Notes under the pieces: model-generated
What the model was told of the DNA's origin: nothing
The model's input: the letters and a program-made list of their open reading frames with translations, nothing else
The model's database searches: none
Assembly (NCBI GenBank): GCA_040772005.1
Contig: JAXGYZ010000009.1
Span: forward strand, 62,001 to 126,000
Direction: 5' to 3'
DNA length: 64,000 bases
DNA from: MWBF01 sp040772005
GTDB lineage: Bacteria; Chloroflexota; Anaerolineae; CG2-30-64-16
Translations under genes and position numbers: made by a program
Part shown: positions 33,418 to 41,982 of the stretch, in pieces
Numbering within the stretch: position 1 is the stretch's first letter
How the letters are laid out: each line of letters opens with the position of its first letter

Positions 33418-34539
33418 ATGTATATCGACCGGCGCTACAAGGGGCGCCGCAAGCGCTCCCCCTGGCCGTATGTCTTCCTAGTCGTCCTCGTGCTCATCCC
33501 GGGGATTTACTTCCTCGCGACCCGGACGCGCTTCTTCGAGAACCCGTTCAACCCGCTCGCGCCGACCGCCACACCGACCCGCTCCGCCGTGAGCTATCTC
33601 GCGGAGGCCGAGGACGAGTATCGGGCCGGACGGCTGACCGCAGCCGCGGAAGGCTACCAGCGCGTCGTCGAGCTGGAGCCCGACAACGATGAGGGCTACA
33701 ACCGGGTGGCCTGGCTGTGGATCCTGCGCGGCCATCCCGAGCGTGCGGTCGAGCCTGCGCGCAAGGCGGTCGAGCTGAACGAGAGCGCATGGAACCTGGC
33801 GATCCTGGCGATGGCCCTTGACTGGACCGGGGACTACGACGAAGCGATCAAGGTCGCCTTGAAAGCGGTGGACGTAGACCGGCAATCCGCCGAGGCGCAC
33901 GCGGCCCTGGCCGAGGCGTATGCGGACCGCAATAACTGGACGCGCGCACTGGAAGAGGCGCGTGAGGCCGAGGAACTCAACCCCGAGAGCGCGTTCGTCA
34001 TCCGCAACCTGGGCTACGTGCTGTCGATGCAGGGCCGGTACGAGGAAGCACTGGAGACGTACGCGCGCGCCGCGGAGCTGGAGCCGACGCTGGGCTACAT
34101 CTACATCAGCGCGGGCAACATCCACATGGCCCTGGGCGAATACGACCTTGCCATCGAGCAGTTCGAGAAAGCTATGACCGTCAACCCGGATGTGCCGACC
34201 GGGTACGATGCGCTCGGCCACGCCAGCGCGCTCAACGGCGACACGGACCGGGCGGAGTCAGTACTGGAAAAGGCAATCGAGATCGATCCGGAGTATGCGC
34301 CCGCGTATGCGCACCTGGGCCGCGCCTATTACACGCGGCTGAACTGGGAATCGGCCATCGAGAACTTCGAGAAGGCGTTCAGCCTGGGGCTGGAGAGCGA
34401 AGAGTTCTACTATATGTTGGGCCTGTCGTATTCGTACCTGGAGGACTGCGACAACGCCCTGATCTGGCTGAACAAAGCGCTGGAACTGAACCCAGAGTCG
34501 CGGCCTGCGCTGGACGGGATACGCAGGTGCGGTAGTTAG
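33418..34539 (+). CDS. Membrane-anchored TPR protein
   Basis: 373 aa. A basic cytoplasmic N-terminus (YIDRRYKGRRKRS), one transmembrane helix (about 16-34), a short Thr/Pro linker, then about nine tetratricopeptide repeats (from residue about 58 to the end), for example VELEPDNDEGYNRVAWLWI, AMTVNPDVPTGYDALGHAS and ALELNPESRPALDG. TPRs mediate protein-protein contacts; partner unknown. It begins directly after the IMPase gene with a TATAAT box 6 nt before ATG. Confidence 0.88.
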   Translation: MYIDRRYKGRRKRSPWPYVFLVVLVLIPGIYFLATRTRFFENPFNPLAPTATPTRSAVSYLAEAEDEYRAGRLTAAAEGYQRVVELEPDNDEGYNRVAWLWILRGHPERAVEPARKAVELNESAWNLAILAMALDWTGDYDEAIKVALKAVDVDRQSAEAHAALAEAYADRNNWTRALEEAREAEELNPESAFVIRNLGYVLSMQGRYEEALETYARAAELEPTLGYIYISAGNIHMALGEYDLAIEQFEKAMTVNPDVPTGYDALGHASALNGDTDRAESVLEKAIEIDPEYAPAYAHLGRAYYTRLNWESAIENFEKAFSLGLESEEFYYMLGLSYSYLEDCDNALIWLNKALELNPESRPALDGIRRCGS

Positions 34540-34550
34540 GAACCTGGAAG

Positions 34551-34574
34551 GGCGAGGAGACCTCGCCCCTACGG
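34551..34574. terminator. GGGCGAGG-AGA-CCTCGCCC hairpin
   Basis: A perfect 8-bp stem after the TPR gene, followed by GGCAGG-TTTTT-GCCAGG-like sequence at about 34578-34592. It belongs to the GTAGGGGCGAGG family. The rest of 34593-34788 holds a TATACT -10-like box near 34684 and no gene. Confidence 0.55.
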
Positions 34575-34788
34575 TGGCAGGTTTTTGCCAGGTGCTCCTG
34601 GTCGAGCAGCACCTGCGGAACCTTTCATCCCTCCGAACCGTCTTTGACCTGCGCCCCGACTTGGGGAGAGGGGCGCGCGTGTGCTATACTCCCTGTTACC
34701 CCGCGACCGGCACACTCTGTCGAGAGCCGCCCCTTGCCAGGCAGCCTCGTCCGTGTCCTCGGCGCATCACATTTGAGGTGTTCCCTGC

Positions 34789-35745
34789 ATGTCACGCAAG
34801 ACCGTTTTTACCATCCTGCTTGCCGTCATGGCCCTGGCGCTCGCCGGCTGCGCACAGCTCAGCCCGGAAGCCACGCCTGCGCCGCCGACCAAGACGCCCA
34901 AGCCGACCTTCACGCATACGCCCGACTGGACGCCGACGGCGGAGGTCTTCCCGACCTTCACGCCCGTGCCGCCGACCGCAACGCCGGAGCCTGTGGAGCC
35001 GGCTGCTGAAGAGGCCACGCCGACCGAGGCTGCTGCGAGCGAAGAGCCGACCGCTGCACCGGAGGGCGCCCGCCTGACCGTCAACCAGACGGCAAACATC
35101 CGCAGCGGGCCGGGCACCAACTATGCGGCCATCGGCCGCCTGTCCGCCGGCGATTCGTACCCCATCCTGGGCAAGAACGCCGCGGGTGACTGGTACCAGT
35201 TTGAGATCGAGGGCCGCGAGGGCTGGGTGACCGCGAGCCTGGTCACCGTGACGGGCGATGCTGCGGCAATCCAGGTGGCGCAGAACATCCCGCCACCGCC
35301 GACTGCGCGCCCGCGGCCGACCGCTGCGCCGCGACCGACGAACCCGCCCGCGCAGCCCACGGCTGTCCCACCGCCGCCCGCACCGCGCTACGAGTTCAAT
35401 ATTGCGGCGGTGCAGGCGTGTAACCGCCAGCCGGCCGGTAACTGGTTCGAAGGCACGGTGTACAAGGGCGGCCAGCCGTTCAACGGTGCGCGGGTCGTGT
35501 TCAGCTATGCCCCGGATGGCCCCTGGGCTACGCCGCCGCAGATCAGCGGTCCCCACGAGGGATACACCAACTGGAACGCGGGCTATTACAGCCACATCAT
35601 CAAGGCGTCGGATCCGCAGGCCGGCGAATGGTATGTCTGGATCGTGGATGCCGGCGGCGCTCGCATTTCGGAGATCGCGCACTGGACTTCGACAGGGCCC
35701 GGCGACGGCTGTAACGCCGCTGTGATCGACTTCGACAGCCGCTAA
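34789..35745 (+). CDS. Lipoprotein with bacterial SH3 domain
   Basis: 318 aa. A signal peptide with lipobox LALAGC (Cys near 21), a Thr/Pro/Glu-rich linker (about 25-95), then an SH3b domain (about 97-150) with LTVNQTANIRSGPGTNYAAIG and GREGWVTASLV, as in cell-wall binding proteins. A Pro-rich spacer (about 160-195) leads to a C-terminal domain of about 115 residues (YEFNIAAVQACNRQPAGNWFEG and AGEWYVWIVDAGG), probably a small beta-sandwich with a disulfide between its cysteines. Function is likely at the cell surface. GAGGTG precedes ATG by about 8 nt. Confidence 0.87.
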   Translation: MSRKTVFTILLAVMALALAGCAQLSPEATPAPPTKTPKPTFTHTPDWTPTAEVFPTFTPVPPTATPEPVEPAAEEATPTEAAASEEPTAAPEGARLTVNQTANIRSGPGTNYAAIGRLSAGDSYPILGKNAAGDWYQFEIEGREGWVTASLVTVTGDAAAIQVAQNIPPPPTARPRPTAAPRPTNPPAQPTAVPPPPAPRYEFNIAAVQACNRQPAGNWFEGTVYKGGQPFNGARVVFSYAPDGPWATPPQISGPHEGYTNWNAGYYSHIIKASDPQAGEWYVWIVDAGGARISEIAHWTSTGPGDGCNAAVIDFDSR

Positions 35746-35766
35746 AGAAAGTCGTGCAAAACCGAA

Positions 35767-35981
35767 GCATCCTGAGCGGGTGAACGGCCCAACGTGGCTA
35801 ACGACGAAAGGCCAGTCGAAGGAGCGGGTGTGACAAGGCCCGCCCCTTCGACTGCGCAGCGCAAACTGATGCGCTGCTCCGCTCAGGGTGCTTCCTGCTC
35901 TGGTCCCGACGAGACTGAGCATCCTGAGCGGGTGGACGGCCCAACGCCGATTGACGAAGAGCGGCTAGTCGAAGGATCGGC
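35767..35981. repeat. Palindromic element cluster left of the GIY-YIG gene
   Basis: Three units of the CCTTCGACT/GCTCAGGATGCT family: 35767-35830, 35834-35892 and 35917-35981, in alternating orientation. The last two together form the left copy of a direct repeat whose right copy is 36318-36466. The final unit contains AAGGA that serves as ribosome site of the GIY-YIG gene. Confidence 0.88.
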
Positions 35982-35983
35982 CA

Positions 35984-36307
35984 ATGCAGCGAAGCCCGGT
36001 CTATTACGTCTACATCCTCCGCTGCGCTGATGATTCATATTACGTCGGCTCAACGAGTGACCTGGAGCTTCGCCTTGAGGCACATCAGGCAGGGCATTAC
36101 GGTGGTTACACCAGTCACCGACTGCCGGTCAAGCTGGTATGGTCATGTGACTTACCGACCGAACGCGATGCCTTCCGGACTGAAAGGCAGATCAAGGGCT
36201 GGTCACGTGCGAAGAAAGAGGCGCTGATTCGAGGAGACCTCGAGGGCGTGCACGAGATCGTTCAGAATGAGCGACTCATGCGCGAGTCAAGGAAGCGAGA
36301 GGGATAG
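35984..36307 (+). CDS. GIY-YIG nuclease-domain protein
   Basis: 107 aa, a stand-alone GIY-YIG domain of the UPF0213/YhbQ size class. The two signature strands are VYYVYILRC and SYYVGSTSDLELRLEAHQAG. The helix Arg is in LELRLEAH, and the later Glu in LPTERDAFRTERQIKGWSRAKK fits the metal-binding residue. Such domains cut DNA through one bound metal ion. It has no DNA-binding extra domain except a basic C-terminus. AAGGA 7 nt upstream lies in a palindromic repeat. Nearly identical repeat composites flank it on both sides, which suggests it moves with, or acts on, these repeats (inference). Confidence 0.92.
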   Translation: MQRSPVYYVYILRCADDSYYVGSTSDLELRLEAHQAGHYGGYTSHRLPVKLVWSCDLPTERDAFRTERQIKGWSRAKKEALIRGDLEGVHEIVQNERLMRESRKREG

Positions 36308-36317
36308 TTGCTGAGAG

Positions 36318-36562
36318 CAAGGCCCGCCCCTTCGACTGCGCAGCGCAAATTGATGCGCTGCTCCGCTCAGGGTGCTCTGTAATCTTGTTCTCGACGAGAC
36401 GGAGCATCCTGAGCGGGTGGACGGCTCGACGGCGTTGACGAGAACTGGCCAGTCGAAGGATGCGGCGTTGAGGGCCGACCCTTCGACTGCGCAGCGCAAT
36501 CCTTCGACTGCGCAGCGCAATCCTTCGACTTCGCTCAGGATGCGCTGCTCCGCTCAGGGTAC
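36318..36562. repeat. Palindromic element cluster right of the GIY-YIG gene
   Basis: 36318-36376 matches 35834-35892 over 59 nt with one mismatch at constant offset 484. 36396-36466 matches 35911-35981 in its first part and both ends. A further array 36477-36562 contains CCTTCGACTGCGCAGCGCAAT twice in tandem, then CTTCGACTTCGCTCAGGATGCG. Confidence 0.88.
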
Positions 36563-36587
36563 TTGCTTATGATGTGCAGAATGGAAT

Positions 36588-38237
36588 ATGACACGCGCTA
36601 ATCGTCGCCCACGCCGTACCTGGGTGGTATGGCTGGCGCTCCCAGTCATCCTCGCCCTGGTGGTCATCGCGGCCAGGGAACCCTTCGGCATCCTGCTGTA
36701 CGACCTCACCGGCGAAGAACGCCTCTTCTCGCAGCTCAAGGGACTGACCGACCTCAGCGCGGACCTGCTGCGCCCGCGACTCCATCTGGCTGCGGATGCG
36801 CCGGTCCGGCACACGGATGTAAGTCCGTTCGGCATCAATGTGTTCCTCAACGAAGAAGTCGAGCCGGCCAAGCGCGAACTGACCGTGCGGCTGGCGCGCG
36901 AGGCGGGCTTCGATTGGCTGCGACAGGAATTCCCCTGGCAGGACATCGAAATCCACGGCAAGGGTGACTTCGAGGACCGCCGCAACTCGCCCGCCCGGTC
37001 CGCGTGGGAGAAGTACGATCAGATCGTCGATCTGGCCGAGCAGTACGGCATGGGCCTCATCGTACGCGTCAGCACGCCGCCCGCGTGGAGCCGCGCGCAG
37101 GGCGACGAAGTCGGCACGTTTGCGCCGCCGGACAACTACGACGACTTCGGGGATTTCGTCTATGCCCTCGTCAGCCGGTATCGCGGCCGCATCACCTATT
37201 ACCAGCTCTGGAACGAGCCGAACATCTACCCGGAATGGGGCAGCTACGCCATCAATCCGGAGGACTACACGCGGCTGCTCAAGATCGGCGCGACACGCGC
37301 ACGAGAAGCCGACCCGAACGTGGCCATCATTGCAGGTGCGCTCGCCAGCACGATTGCGCTCCAGCCCGCAGCCGACCCGCCCAACAACGCGCTCAACGAC
37401 CTCATCTTCCTCCAGCGCATGTACGACGCGGGCGCCGCGCCCTACTTCGACATCATGGCGATGCAGGCCTACGGACTGTGGAGCGGGCCGACCGACCGGC
37501 GGATGCACCCGCGCGTGATGAACTTCGGGCGGCCGCAGTTCGTGCGCGACCTGATGGTGGCGAACGGCGACGCACACAAGTCCATCTGGATCAGCGAAAT
37601 GGGCTGGAACGCGGTGCCGGATGACGTGCCGGACAAACGCTTCGGGCAGGCCTCGCTCGATCAGCAGGCGCGCTTCACCGTCGGCGCGTACGAGCGCGCG
37701 CTGGCCGAGTGGCCGTGGGCCGGCGTCATCAACACCTGGTATTTCAAGCGCGCGACCGATGAGTGGGTGCAGCAGGCCCGGCCCGAGGCCTACTTCCGGC
37801 TGGCCGATCCCGACTTTACCCTCCAGCCGGTCTACGCCAGTCTGCAAAGTTACCTGACGACGACGCAGCCGGCGCTCTACCCCGGCACGCACGAGGCCGC
37901 AGGCTGGGGCATCGCGGCGACGGGCGAGTGGCAGGTGCTGGATGCCGCCGATGCGCCGTTCGGCCGCATCTGGGCGGCGGGGCCGGGCGCAGAACTGGTC
38001 ATCACCTTCCGGGGCACAGGCGTAGCCCTCTCGCTCGGCTGCCCGCAGACTGACTGCATCGGCAGCTTCGCCGCCCAGGTGGACGACGGGAACCCCGGCC
38101 GCATGGACATGGCGCAGGCCGAAGCTCTGCAACCCGTGAGAGTTGCAGACGGCCTCGCTGATACCCTGCACCGCCTCACCCTGCGCGCAGAAAGTGGCAC
38201 TGAGGGGTTATCCGCTATCATCGTCGAAGGAAGGTGA
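36588..38237 (+). CDS. Membrane-anchored glycosidase-like protein (GH5/39 fold)
   Basis: 549 aa. An N-terminal signal anchor (about 12-28) is followed by a catalytic-type TIM barrel (about 75-430). It has GFDWLRQEFPWQDIE, YYQLWNEPNIYPEW (acid/base Glu in NEPN), and SIWISEMGWN (nucleophile Glu in EMGW), both catalytic residues of clan GH-A. The C-terminal 100 residues form a beta-rich domain. Substrate unknown; context with GT39 suggests cell-surface polysaccharide. Translation starts at ATG 36588, which follows a weak CAGAAT/TATGAT -10 region with almost no leader. Palindromic repeats end just upstream. The GT39 gene starts 2 nt after its stop. Confidence 0.85.
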   Translation: MTRANRRPRRTWVVWLALPVILALVVIAAREPFGILLYDLTGEERLFSQLKGLTDLSADLLRPRLHLAADAPVRHTDVSPFGINVFLNEEVEPAKRELTVRLAREAGFDWLRQEFPWQDIEIHGKGDFEDRRNSPARSAWEKYDQIVDLAEQYGMGLIVRVSTPPAWSRAQGDEVGTFAPPDNYDDFGDFVYALVSRYRGRITYYQLWNEPNIYPEWGSYAINPEDYTRLLKIGATRAREADPNVAIIAGALASTIALQPAADPPNNALNDLIFLQRMYDAGAAPYFDIMAMQAYGLWSGPTDRRMHPRVMNFGRPQFVRDLMVANGDAHKSIWISEMGWNAVPDDVPDKRFGQASLDQQARFTVGAYERALAEWPWAGVINTWYFKRATDEWVQQARPEAYFRLADPDFTLQPVYASLQSYLTTTQPALYPGTHEAAGWGIAATGEWQVLDAADAPFGRIWAAGPGAELVITFRGTGVALSLGCPQTDCIGSFAAQVDDGNPGRMDMAQAEALQPVRVADGLADTLHRLTLRAESGTEGLSAIIVEGR

Positions 38238-38239
38238 GC

Positions 38240-40711
38240 ATGGCCGCGCGACGAGATACGGGCCTGATTTTTCTCCTGCTCCTGCTCGTTCTGGCGGTGG
38301 CAGCCGGGCTCCGCTTCTACAACCTCGACGGGCAGAGCCTCTGGTCGGACGAGGGCAACAGCGTCGCGCTGGCCGCGCGGCCCTTCGCCCAGATTGCACG
38401 CGATGCGGCCAACGATATCCACCCCCCGCTCTACTACTTCCTGTTGCGCATCTGGACGCGCATCTTTGGCACGACCGAGGTCGCGCTGCGCTCGCTGAGT
38501 GCGCTGCTGGGCGTCCTGCTGGTGCTCGCCACCGCGGAGCTGGGCCGGCGTATCTTCAGCCGGGTGACCGGCCTGACCGCGGGCATCCTCGCGGCCGCCG
38601 CGCCTTTCCAGGTGTACTACAGCCAGGAAGTGCGCATGTATATCCTCCTCGCGCTCGAGGCTGCGCTGGCGCTCTTGCTTTTCTGGTGGTGGGTGAGCCA
38701 GGAAGACCGGCGGCTGCCCGAGGATGCGTCCACTGCCGCAGGACGGCGGTTGCGCTGGCTGCCCTTCTCCGGCCGGTTCATGATTCTGGCATGGGCGGCG
38801 GGCCTCTACACGCACTACGCTTTCCCGCTGGTCATCGCGCTCGCCAGCGGTCTGTACGGCCTGTGGCTGATTGTCTCCCGGCGCCGCGGGCTGGTCGGCC
38901 AGCGGGTGCTGCGGTGGGCGCTGCTGCTGACCGTGACCGCCGGGTTTTATGCGCCGTGGCTGCCGCAGGCCGTGCGCCAGCTCACCACCTGGCCCGGTGT
39001 TGAGGTGACCGCCAGCCTGGGCGAACAGCTCGCCGGATTGTTCGGCACGCTGGCATTCGGCCCGGTCGGACTGCATGGAGAGAACGGTGCCTCCCTGTGG
39101 CTGGTCATGGCCCTGGCTGTCATCGGCACATATCCCTGGCCGCTGGTCAATCGCCAGGAGCAGTCCGGCACGCCGCGCATCGACTGGCTGCGCTTCGTGC
39201 TGCCGCCCCTGTGGGTGCTGGCGCCGGTCGCCATGATCGTCGTGCTGGGCCTGTACCGCGAGGCGTATCTCAAGTTTCTGCTGATTGCTAGCCCGGCCTT
39301 TGCGCTGCTCCTGACGCGCGGGGTCACCGGCCCGGCGGCCTGGCTGCAAGCTCGTGGCTTGCCGGCCAGTGGACCCGCCCAATCCGGTGCAACACCTGCC
39401 CAGACGCGCTGGCTGGGCAGCGTGTTGAGCGCCCTATGGGTCCTCGTCGCCCTCGCGCTGATCGGCGGAGTCTCAGGCGCAACGCTTGCCCGCTACTACA
39501 CCGATCCTACCGTGGCACGCGACGATTATCGCGGGGTCACGCACTTCATCGACGCTACTGCACAGCCGACCGACGCCATCCTCTTGACCGCGCCCGGCCA
39601 GCGCGATGTGTTCGGATACTACTACACCGGCGGCCTCCCGGTGTATGCGCTCCCGCGGCAGCGGCCACTCGATCCCGCAGACACGACCGCGGAACTGGCG
39701 AAGCTCCTGGGCCATACGAAGGTCTATGCCGTGTACTGGGCCACGGGCGAAGCGGACCCGGAGGGCTTCATCCAGGGCTGGCTGAACAGCCGGGGCTACA
39801 AGACGCTGGACCAATGGCACGGCAACATGCGGCTGGCCGTCTATGTCATGCCGGAGCAGCGGCCGCCCGATGAGACCGTTGACGAACTGAACCTCCCGCT
39901 CGGCGCTGATATCACGCTGCTGGGCTATCGCGGGTGGAACCTGGCCCCGTCCGCAGGCGAGGTTACCCAGCTCCAGTTGCTCTGGCAGGCAGAGGCAACC
40001 CCCGCGCGGCGCTACAAGGTCTTCCTGCAACTGCTGGACCAGCGTGACCAGGTCATTGCACAGCGCGACGCCGAACCCGCAGGCGAGAGCCGGCCCACGG
40101 ACACCTGGCCGCCTGGTGAAACCGTGGCGGACAACCACGGCCTGCTGATTCCGCCCGGCACGCCTCCGGGCACGTACCGCCGCATCCTGGGCATGTACGA
40201 TGTCGAGACGATGGAGCGGCTGAAGCTGCCCGACGGCAGCGATTTCGTCGCGCTGCCGCCCATCACCGTGACGCGCAGCCAGGTGGCGCCCCCACTGGCC
40301 GCACTGGACATGCAGTATCCGCAGCAGTTCGGCTTCGGCGCGATCTCGCTGCTTGGCCATGACCGATACAAGCGGGGCTTCAGCCATGCGCGCAACGAGC
40401 CCCTCCGTCCCGGCGACTTGCTGCACCTGACGTTCTACTGGCAGGCGCACGCTGCGCCGCGCGCGGACTGGTGGTTCGTGCTGACGCTCAGCGACAACAG
40501 CGGGCAAAGCGTTGCGACATTGGAAGCGCCGCTGGTCAGCTCGACCTACCTGACGACGTTATGGCAGGAGGGGGACGTGGTGCGCGGGGAGCATGATCTG
40601 TTGATCCCGCCCGACTTGCCGCCGGATACCTACCGGCTCAGCCTCAGCCTGTACCCCGACGCCGAGACGGAGGCCGGGAGCGCATATCTGGGGACAGTTC
40701 GGGTGGAATGA
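38240..40711 (+). CDS. Glycosyltransferase family 39 (PMT/ArnT-like)
   Basis: 823 aa, an integral membrane lipid-linked sugar transferase. The first loop has LDGQSLWSDEGNSVALAARP, with an acidic pair typical of the GT39/GT-C active site; NDIHPPLYYFLLRIW follows, and the VYYSQEVRMY motif lies near 120. About 12 transmembrane helices run to about residue 420. The large extracellular C-terminal part (about 420-823) contains two related beta-sandwich modules, for example ARRYKVFLQLLDQRDQVIAQ and PPGTPPGTYRRILGMYD. GGAAGG is 6 nt before ATG 38240. The GAA TGA end lies at the start of the GAGTAAC array. Confidence 0.9.
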   Translation: MAARRDTGLIFLLLLLVLAVAAGLRFYNLDGQSLWSDEGNSVALAARPFAQIARDAANDIHPPLYYFLLRIWTRIFGTTEVALRSLSALLGVLLVLATAELGRRIFSRVTGLTAGILAAAAPFQVYYSQEVRMYILLALEAALALLLFWWWVSQEDRRLPEDASTAAGRRLRWLPFSGRFMILAWAAGLYTHYAFPLVIALASGLYGLWLIVSRRRGLVGQRVLRWALLLTVTAGFYAPWLPQAVRQLTTWPGVEVTASLGEQLAGLFGTLAFGPVGLHGENGASLWLVMALAVIGTYPWPLVNRQEQSGTPRIDWLRFVLPPLWVLAPVAMIVVLGLYREAYLKFLLIASPAFALLLTRGVTGPAAWLQARGLPASGPAQSGATPAQTRWLGSVLSALWVLVALALIGGVSGATLARYYTDPTVARDDYRGVTHFIDATAQPTDAILLTAPGQRDVFGYYYTGGLPVYALPRQRPLDPADTTAELAKLLGHTKVYAVYWATGEADPEGFIQGWLNSRGYKTLDQWHGNMRLAVYVMPEQRPPDETVDELNLPLGADITLLGYRGWNLAPSAGEVTQLQLLWQAEATPARRYKVFLQLLDQRDQVIAQRDAEPAGESRPTDTWPPGETVADNHGLLIPPGTPPGTYRRILGMYDVETMERLKLPDGSDFVALPPITVTRSQVAPPLAALDMQYPQQFGFGAISLLGHDRYKRGFSHARNEPLRPGDLLHLTFYWQAHAAPRADWWFVLTLSDNSGQSVATLEAPLVSSTYLTTLWQEGDVVRGEHDLLIPPDLPPDTYRLSLSLYPDAETEAGSAYLGTVRVE

Positions 40712-40803
40712 GTACCAGTAACGAGTAACGAGTAAAGAGTAATGAGTAAGTCAGTGATCACTCGTTACTCGTTACTCGTTACTCTTTACTCGTCACTCAT
40801 CAC
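40708..40803. repeat. GAGTAAC heptamer inverted-repeat array (locus 3)
   Basis: The left arm is 40708-40749 (GAATGAGTACCAGTAACGAGTAACGAGTAAAG...), the right arm 40760-40803 (ACTCGTTACTCGTTACTCGTTACTCTTTACTCG...). It contains an open frame that runs into the next gene but lacks its own ribosome site. Confidence 0.85.
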
Positions 40804-40819
40804 CCCCATGAGGAAAACC

Positions 40820-41446
40820 ATGATTCTAACTACGCTTCCCGTCGGGATGCTGGAAGTCAACTGCTATGTGCTCGGCTGCGAGCGCACGCGGCGGGCGGTC
40901 GTGATCGATCCGGGTGACGAGGCCCCGGCCATCCTCAGGGTGCTGCAACAGCACGGGTTTGCGCTCGACCGCATCCTGGCGACCCACGCGCACTTCGACC
41001 ATCTCCTGGGCTGCCGCCCGCTGCAGGAGGCTACCGGCGCACCGTTTTATGTCCACACCGCCGACCGCCCGCTGGTCGCCATGATGCAGCGCACCTGCAT
41101 GGCTTGGCTGGGCTACGATCCGGGCAAGCCGCCCGCCATCACCGGCGACCTGACCGCGGGCGATGGCGTGCGCGTGGGCGATATCGCGCTGGAGGTGCGC
41201 CACACGCCGGGACACTCGCCGGGCGGGGTCACCCTGGTCGAGCACGCCACGCGGCGTGCGTTCACAGGCGATGCATTGTTCGCTGGGTCTGTCGGCCGCG
41301 TGGACCTGCCCGGCGGCGACGGCCAGACGCTCATCGCCAGCATCGACGCGCAGATTCTGTCCCTGCCGGATGACTACGTTGTGCTCCCGGGCCACGGGCC
41401 GGCGACAACCGTGGGCCAGGAACGCCGGACGAATCCGTACCTGTAG
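40820..41446 (+). CDS. Metallo-beta-lactamase fold hydrolase (glyoxalase II-like)
   Basis: 208 aa. It has the full set of metal ligands: THAHFDHLLG (HxHxDH), HTPGHSPGG, a bridging Asp in FTGDALFAGSVGR, and LPGHGPATTVGQE. FTGDALF and the final ERRTNPYL place it in the YcbL/GloB-like group of MBL hydrolases, possibly hydroxyacylglutathione-type or another thioester hydrolase. ATG 40820 has GAGGA 6 nt upstream; ATG 40808 is also in frame. The next gene starts 9 nt after its stop, so a pair. Confidence 0.92.
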   Translation: MILTTLPVGMLEVNCYVLGCERTRRAVVIDPGDEAPAILRVLQQHGFALDRILATHAHFDHLLGCRPLQEATGAPFYVHTADRPLVAMMQRTCMAWLGYDPGKPPAITGDLTAGDGVRVGDIALEVRHTPGHSPGGVTLVEHATRRAFTGDALFAGSVGRVDLPGGDGQTLIASIDAQILSLPDDYVVLPGHGPATTVGQERRTNPYL

Positions 41447-41455
41447 CAGGATAGC

Positions 41456-41857
41456 ATGATGGAACGCCTGGTGCTGCCTGAGACGCTACGCGCCGCGATC
41501 GTCAACCACGCGCAGGCGGGCTGGCCGCAGGAGGTCTGCGGGCTGCTGGCAGGCCACGACGACAGCGCGACGGAATGGCATCCGGGGATTAATGTATCGC
41601 CTACCCCAGCCGTGACCTATGAGCTGGACGTGGACACCCTGTTCAAACAGGTCGCATTCGAGGAGGCCGGGCTGACCCTGATCGGCATCTACCACTCGCA
41701 CCCGCAGGGGCCGGAGACGCCTTCTGCAACCGATATCGAGCGGGCCTTTTATCCGGATGCCGTGTACCTCATCTGCAGCCTGGCCGAACGTGATCGACCG
41801 GTGTTGCGGGGATTCCGGATCTCGGACGGGCGTATCACAGAGGTGAGCATCGAGTAG
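41456..41857 (+). CDS. JAMM/M67 metalloprotease (Mov34/MPN domain)
   Basis: 133 aa. It has the JAMM motif: Glu in PQEVCGLLAGH, then IGIYHSHPQGPETPSATDIERA with HxH, Ser and Asp zinc ligands. Prokaryotic members remove C-terminal extensions from small ubiquitin-like sulfur carrier proteins (ThiS/MoaD/CysO) or act in related sulfur transfer. No such carrier gene is visible nearby. AGGA precedes ATG 41456. It is downstream of the MBL hydrolase in the same transcript. Confidence 0.92.
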   Translation: MMERLVLPETLRAAIVNHAQAGWPQEVCGLLAGHDDSATEWHPGINVSPTPAVTYELDVDTLFKQVAFEEAGLTLIGIYHSHPQGPETPSATDIERAFYPDAVYLICSLAERDRPVLRGFRISDGRITEVSIE

Positions 41858-41880
41858 GGTTGGGCGAGGCCCATGACCGG

Positions 41881-41959
41881 AAAGCTCACGCAAAGGCGCA
41901 AAGGACGCAAAGGGAAATCATAAAGCAACCTGGCGGTCTTGGCGTCTTTGCGTGAGCAT
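41881..41959. repeat. CACGCAAAGGCGCAAAG inverted repeat
   Basis: The left arm AGCTCACGCAAAGGCGCAAAGGACGCAAAG (41882-41911) is mirrored by GGCGTCTTTGCGTGAGC (41941-41957). The short loop is AT-richer than the genome. It lies between convergent genes. Confidence 0.8.
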
Positions 41960-41982
41960 CCACCGTGCCGCGTGGCGGGACC

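Noticed and set aside
40742..40819. N-terminal extension of the MBL hydrolase through the GAGTAAC array
   Set aside because: The frame is open, but the encoded residues come from the repeat, no ribosome site precedes them, and GAGGA is correctly placed for ATG 40820.
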